Positions 36,229-38,124 of a stretch of DNA of 38,124 bases are shown piece by piece (position 1 is the first letter of the stretch; each line of letters begins with the position of its first letter). Source of the DNA: an uncultured Gammaproteobacteria bacterium (GTDB lineage: Bacteria; Pseudomonadota; Gammaproteobacteria; Pseudomonadales; Pseudohongiellaceae); assembly GCA_913054495.1 (NCBI GenBank), contig CAJXIY010000017.1, forward strand, positions 1 through 38,124, given 5' to 3'. Below the pieces are notes generated by a model that had not been told where the DNA came from, searched no databases, and saw only the letters and a program-made list of their open reading frames with translations. The position numbers were made by a program, and so were the translations under genes.

Positions 36229-37343
36229 GCTGACGGGTCTTTGGCCGCCGCGCCGACAGACGCAGACCAGTTCAGGAACTCCTGCTTGTCGCCGCGAAAG
36301 ACGACGCGCTGCAGCTTCTTGTCTAATTGATAGTCGTACATGGGATCGTAGTAATTCTGCAATAGTGACTCGATCCAGAGTCGGTGGGAATCAAATCCAC
36401 CCGCTTGCGCCTGAATCTGAAGGGCGTCGCGCATCAGCGATGCGATGGTTTCATAGTTTTCGCTTCCCAGGCGTTTCTGAATTCTGGCAAGACTGGTGAG
36501 CAGGAAATTCTCAAACACGGCGTCGAAATCCGCGTGCCCCTCGCGCTTGAATTCATGGTAATTAGAGACGATGTAGTCGTTGAGGATTGTATCGACCCTC
36601 GAATCCAACGATTCCTCCACCACCGCAATTGGCGCCGCCAGCATCCCCGTGTGAAGAGATTGGGGCAGCGAGACCGAGCCGATGCCCCGGCTTTCGTCCT
36701 CGATAAAAACCCTGCTTGCGCTCGCCGCCGGCAAGTTGATTAGGGCCGCCGCAAGATTGTTTTCGAAGTCAATTTGAGAGGGCTGAGGCCGGGCTCTTCT
36801 GCCGAAGGCCGAGCCGCGATGATGGGCGATGGCTTCCAGATCGATGCTATTGGACAACTGATTCAGCAGATGGGTTTTGCCCGATCCGGTCTTGCCGGCG
36901 ACGATGAGAAAATCTGCGGCCGTGGCGATACGGTCTAGGCTACTGATCAGAAATCGGCGCAGGGCCTTATAGCCACCCTCGATTCTCGACACGGAAATAT
37001 TTTCCTGCCCTAGCCACTGCTGCACGGTTTGTGATCTCAGTCCGCCCCGGAAACAATAGAGCAGGGCTGAGGGATGTTGCTCTAGATAGGCCTGCCAGGC
37101 CGATAATCGTCTGCGCCGGTGGTCATCACTTAGCAATTTGTGGCCCAGGGCGATGGCCGCCTCCCTGCCTCGTTGCCGGTAATGAGTCCCTACGGCCTCA
37201 CGTTCGGCATCATCGAGAAGCGGGAGGTTGCTAGCATGCTGAAAGGCCCCGCGCCGAAATTCTGTTGGCGAACGTACGTCCAGCAACGGTGTACTGTGTT
37301 TGAATATGTCGGCGAATGCCTTCGCAGAAATGGTATGGGACAT
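36225..37343 (-). CDS. mnmH: tRNA 2-selenouridine synthase MnmH (SelU/YbbB)
   Basis: A 372-residue enzyme that replaces the 2-thio group of wobble (methylaminomethyl)thiouridine with selenium, via a geranylated intermediate, using selenophosphate. The N-terminal rhodanese domain has the catalytic cysteine C97 in YCFRGGLRSQT, the same number as in E. coli YbbB. A P-loop domain follows with GKTGSGKT at 150-157. The presence of mnmH implies a selenophosphate synthetase (selD) elsewhere in the genome; none is in this window. It heads the operon with the AddB-like and AddA-like genes. Confidence 0.96.
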   Translation of the reverse strand: MSHTISAKAFADIFKHSTPLLDVRSPTEFRRGAFQHASNLPLLDDAEREAVGTHYRQRGREAAIALGHKLLSDDHRRRRLSAWQAYLEQHPSALLYCFRGGLRSQTVQQWLGQENISVSRIEGGYKALRRFLISSLDRIATAADFLIVAGKTGSGKTHLLNQLSNSIDLEAIAHHRGSAFGRRARPQPSQIDFENNLAAALINLPAASASRVFIEDESRGIGSVSLPQSLHTGMLAAPIAVVEESLDSRVDTILNDYIVSNYHEFKREGHADFDAVFENFLLTSLARIQKRLGSENYETIASLMRDALQIQAQAGGFDSHRLWIESLLQNYYDPMYDYQLDKKLQRVVFRGDKQEFLNWSASVGAAAKDPSA

Positions 37344-37382
37344 GGAGCGCGAAGCGTGTTGCTCTGGATCAATTGCAATCCC

Positions 37383-37415
37383 GGATTAGTGTAGCATCTG
37401 CTTCTGGGCTAATCC
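37383..37415. repeat. 7-bp inverted repeat in the mnmH-DUF1285 spacer
   Basis: GGATTAG (37383-37389) and CTAATCC (37409-37415) form a perfect inverted repeat separated by 19 bases. It lies 40-72 bases upstream of mnmH and about 105-137 bases upstream of the DUF1285 start. It could be an operator or chance. Confidence 0.4.
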
Positions 37416-37425
37416 TAGTAGGCTG

Positions 37426-37453
37426 TTGAAAATCTCTCAGTCGGCATCATACT
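37426..37453 (+). promoter_or_regulatory. possible sigma-70 promoter for the DUF1285 gene
   Basis: TTGAAA (37426-37431), a 16-base spacer, and CATACT (37448-37453). The -35 is good and the -10 is weak. It is placed about 65 bases upstream of the GTG start. Confidence 0.3.
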
Positions 37454-37519
37454 GGGTTAAAATCTGGTTTAAATTGCGAGTCAGACCAAAATGCCACTGA
37501 CTCGAGGTGATGACAAGCA

Positions 37520-38092
37520 GTGACGGAGAACAAGGCCAGGACATCTGATATTGATCCTTTCGAGCTGGTGCGGCGCATCAAATCTCGGGGCCCGGCGCCG
37601 GTGCATCTTTGGGATCCGCCGTTCTGTGGCGACATGGATTTGCGGATTGCCAGAGACGGGACCTGGTTTCACGAGGGCACGCCGATCAGACGTCCTGCCA
37701 TGGTGCGACTCTTTGCCTCCATATTAAGGCTGGACAGCGATCGCTGTTACTACCTGGTGACACCGGTGGAGAAGGTAAGAATTCAGGTGGAGGATTGCCC
37801 GTTTGTCGTCATAGCCATGGAAGTGGAAGGCTCTGGCTGCTCTCAAGTGCTGCAATTTGAATCCAATACCGACGAGACAATCATAGCCGGAGAGGATCAT
37901 CGAATCGTTTTCGAAACAGACGCCATCACGGCCGAACCCCACCCCATCGTGCATGTGCGCAGCGGGCTCAATGCACTGCTTAACCGACCGGTGTTCTACC
38001 GCCTGGTCGATCTCGCCCAGACCAGGAACGGCAGGCCAGGCGATAGTCTAGGCGTCTGGAGCGCCGGAGAATTTTTCGAACTAAGTCCCTAG
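37520..38092 (+). CDS. DUF1285 family protein
   Basis: A 190-residue soluble protein with the DUF1285 pattern: PVHLWDPPFCGDMDLRI, then DGTWFHEGTPI, RPAMVRLFASIL and YYLVTPVEKVRIQVED near the centre, and a C-terminal block ending FYRLVDLA and LGVWSAGEFFEL. A member has been solved structurally as two beta-rich domains, but no activity is established. The start is GTG at 37520; a GAGGTG at 37503-37508 is a possible though distant ribosome binding site. It diverges from mnmH across 176 bases and is the last gene of the window. Confidence 0.87.
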   Translation: MTENKARTSDIDPFELVRRIKSRGPAPVHLWDPPFCGDMDLRIARDGTWFHEGTPIRRPAMVRLFASILRLDSDRCYYLVTPVEKVRIQVEDCPFVVIAMEVEGSGCSQVLQFESNTDETIIAGEDHRIVFETDAITAEPHPIVHVRSGLNALLNRPVFYRLVDLAQTRNGRPGDSLGVWSAGEFFELSP

Positions 38093-38124
38093 CTGGGCAC
38101 TAGACAGGACGCCACATCTGCGCC

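Noticed and set aside
37418-37432. Insertion-sequence end (AGGCTGTTGAAAA looks like some transposon termini).
   Set aside because: No matching second end, target duplication or transposase fragment is visible nearby.

Overview
The window is a chromosomal stretch of a gammaproteobacterium. The evidence is the gene order fimV-truA-trpF-trpB-trpA-accD-folC-dedD-cvpA-purF, the topA/lexA/nagZ neighbourhood also known around Pseudomonas lexA, the FimV C-terminal domain, and the paired RecB-like/AddB-like helicase-nuclease genes next to tRNA 2-selenouridine synthase. The exact genus cannot be read from the sequence. I see no tRNA, rRNA, CRISPR array, prophage or insertion sequence.

Region 1 (1-9430, + strand) is a compact housekeeping run: the end of fimV, truA, the last three tryptophan genes trpF-trpB-trpA, accD, folC, a SPOR-domain DedD-like protein, cvpA and purF. 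GTG and TTG starts are common and genes are close or overlapping.

Region 2 (9508-12239, + strand) is a decayed MoxR-DUF58-TgpA operon. The MoxR gene has an in-frame amber codon where homologues continue without a break. The DUF58 gene is cut after about 200 codons and joined out of frame to the transglutaminase half of TgpA, so about half of TgpA and a third of the DUF58 protein are gone.

Region 3 (12299-19843, - strand) is an apparently intact, tightly coupled MoxR-DUF58-DUF4381-BatA-BatB/C-BatD operon with a SUI1/YciH gene downstream. It faces the decayed paralogous operon. It encodes a membrane-anchored vWA/AAA+ apparatus whose cellular client is unknown.

Region 4 (20065-20735, + strand) is the scar of an NAD-dependent glutamate dehydrogenase gene (gdhB type). 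Only the first ~130 and last ~85 codons remain, in different frames, so most of a roughly 1600-residue protein has been removed. Two large internal deletions and one nonsense codon therefore lie within about 11 kb.

Region 5 (20776-30009) holds a glutaredoxin-like gene, tatD, ilvE, topA, lexA with a textbook LexA box on its -10 element, a small acidic protein, and the nagZ-mscS-hpt run. Region 6 (30050-37343, - strand) is a translationally coupled mnmH-AddB-like-AddA-like operon, and a DUF1285 gene diverges from it at the right end.
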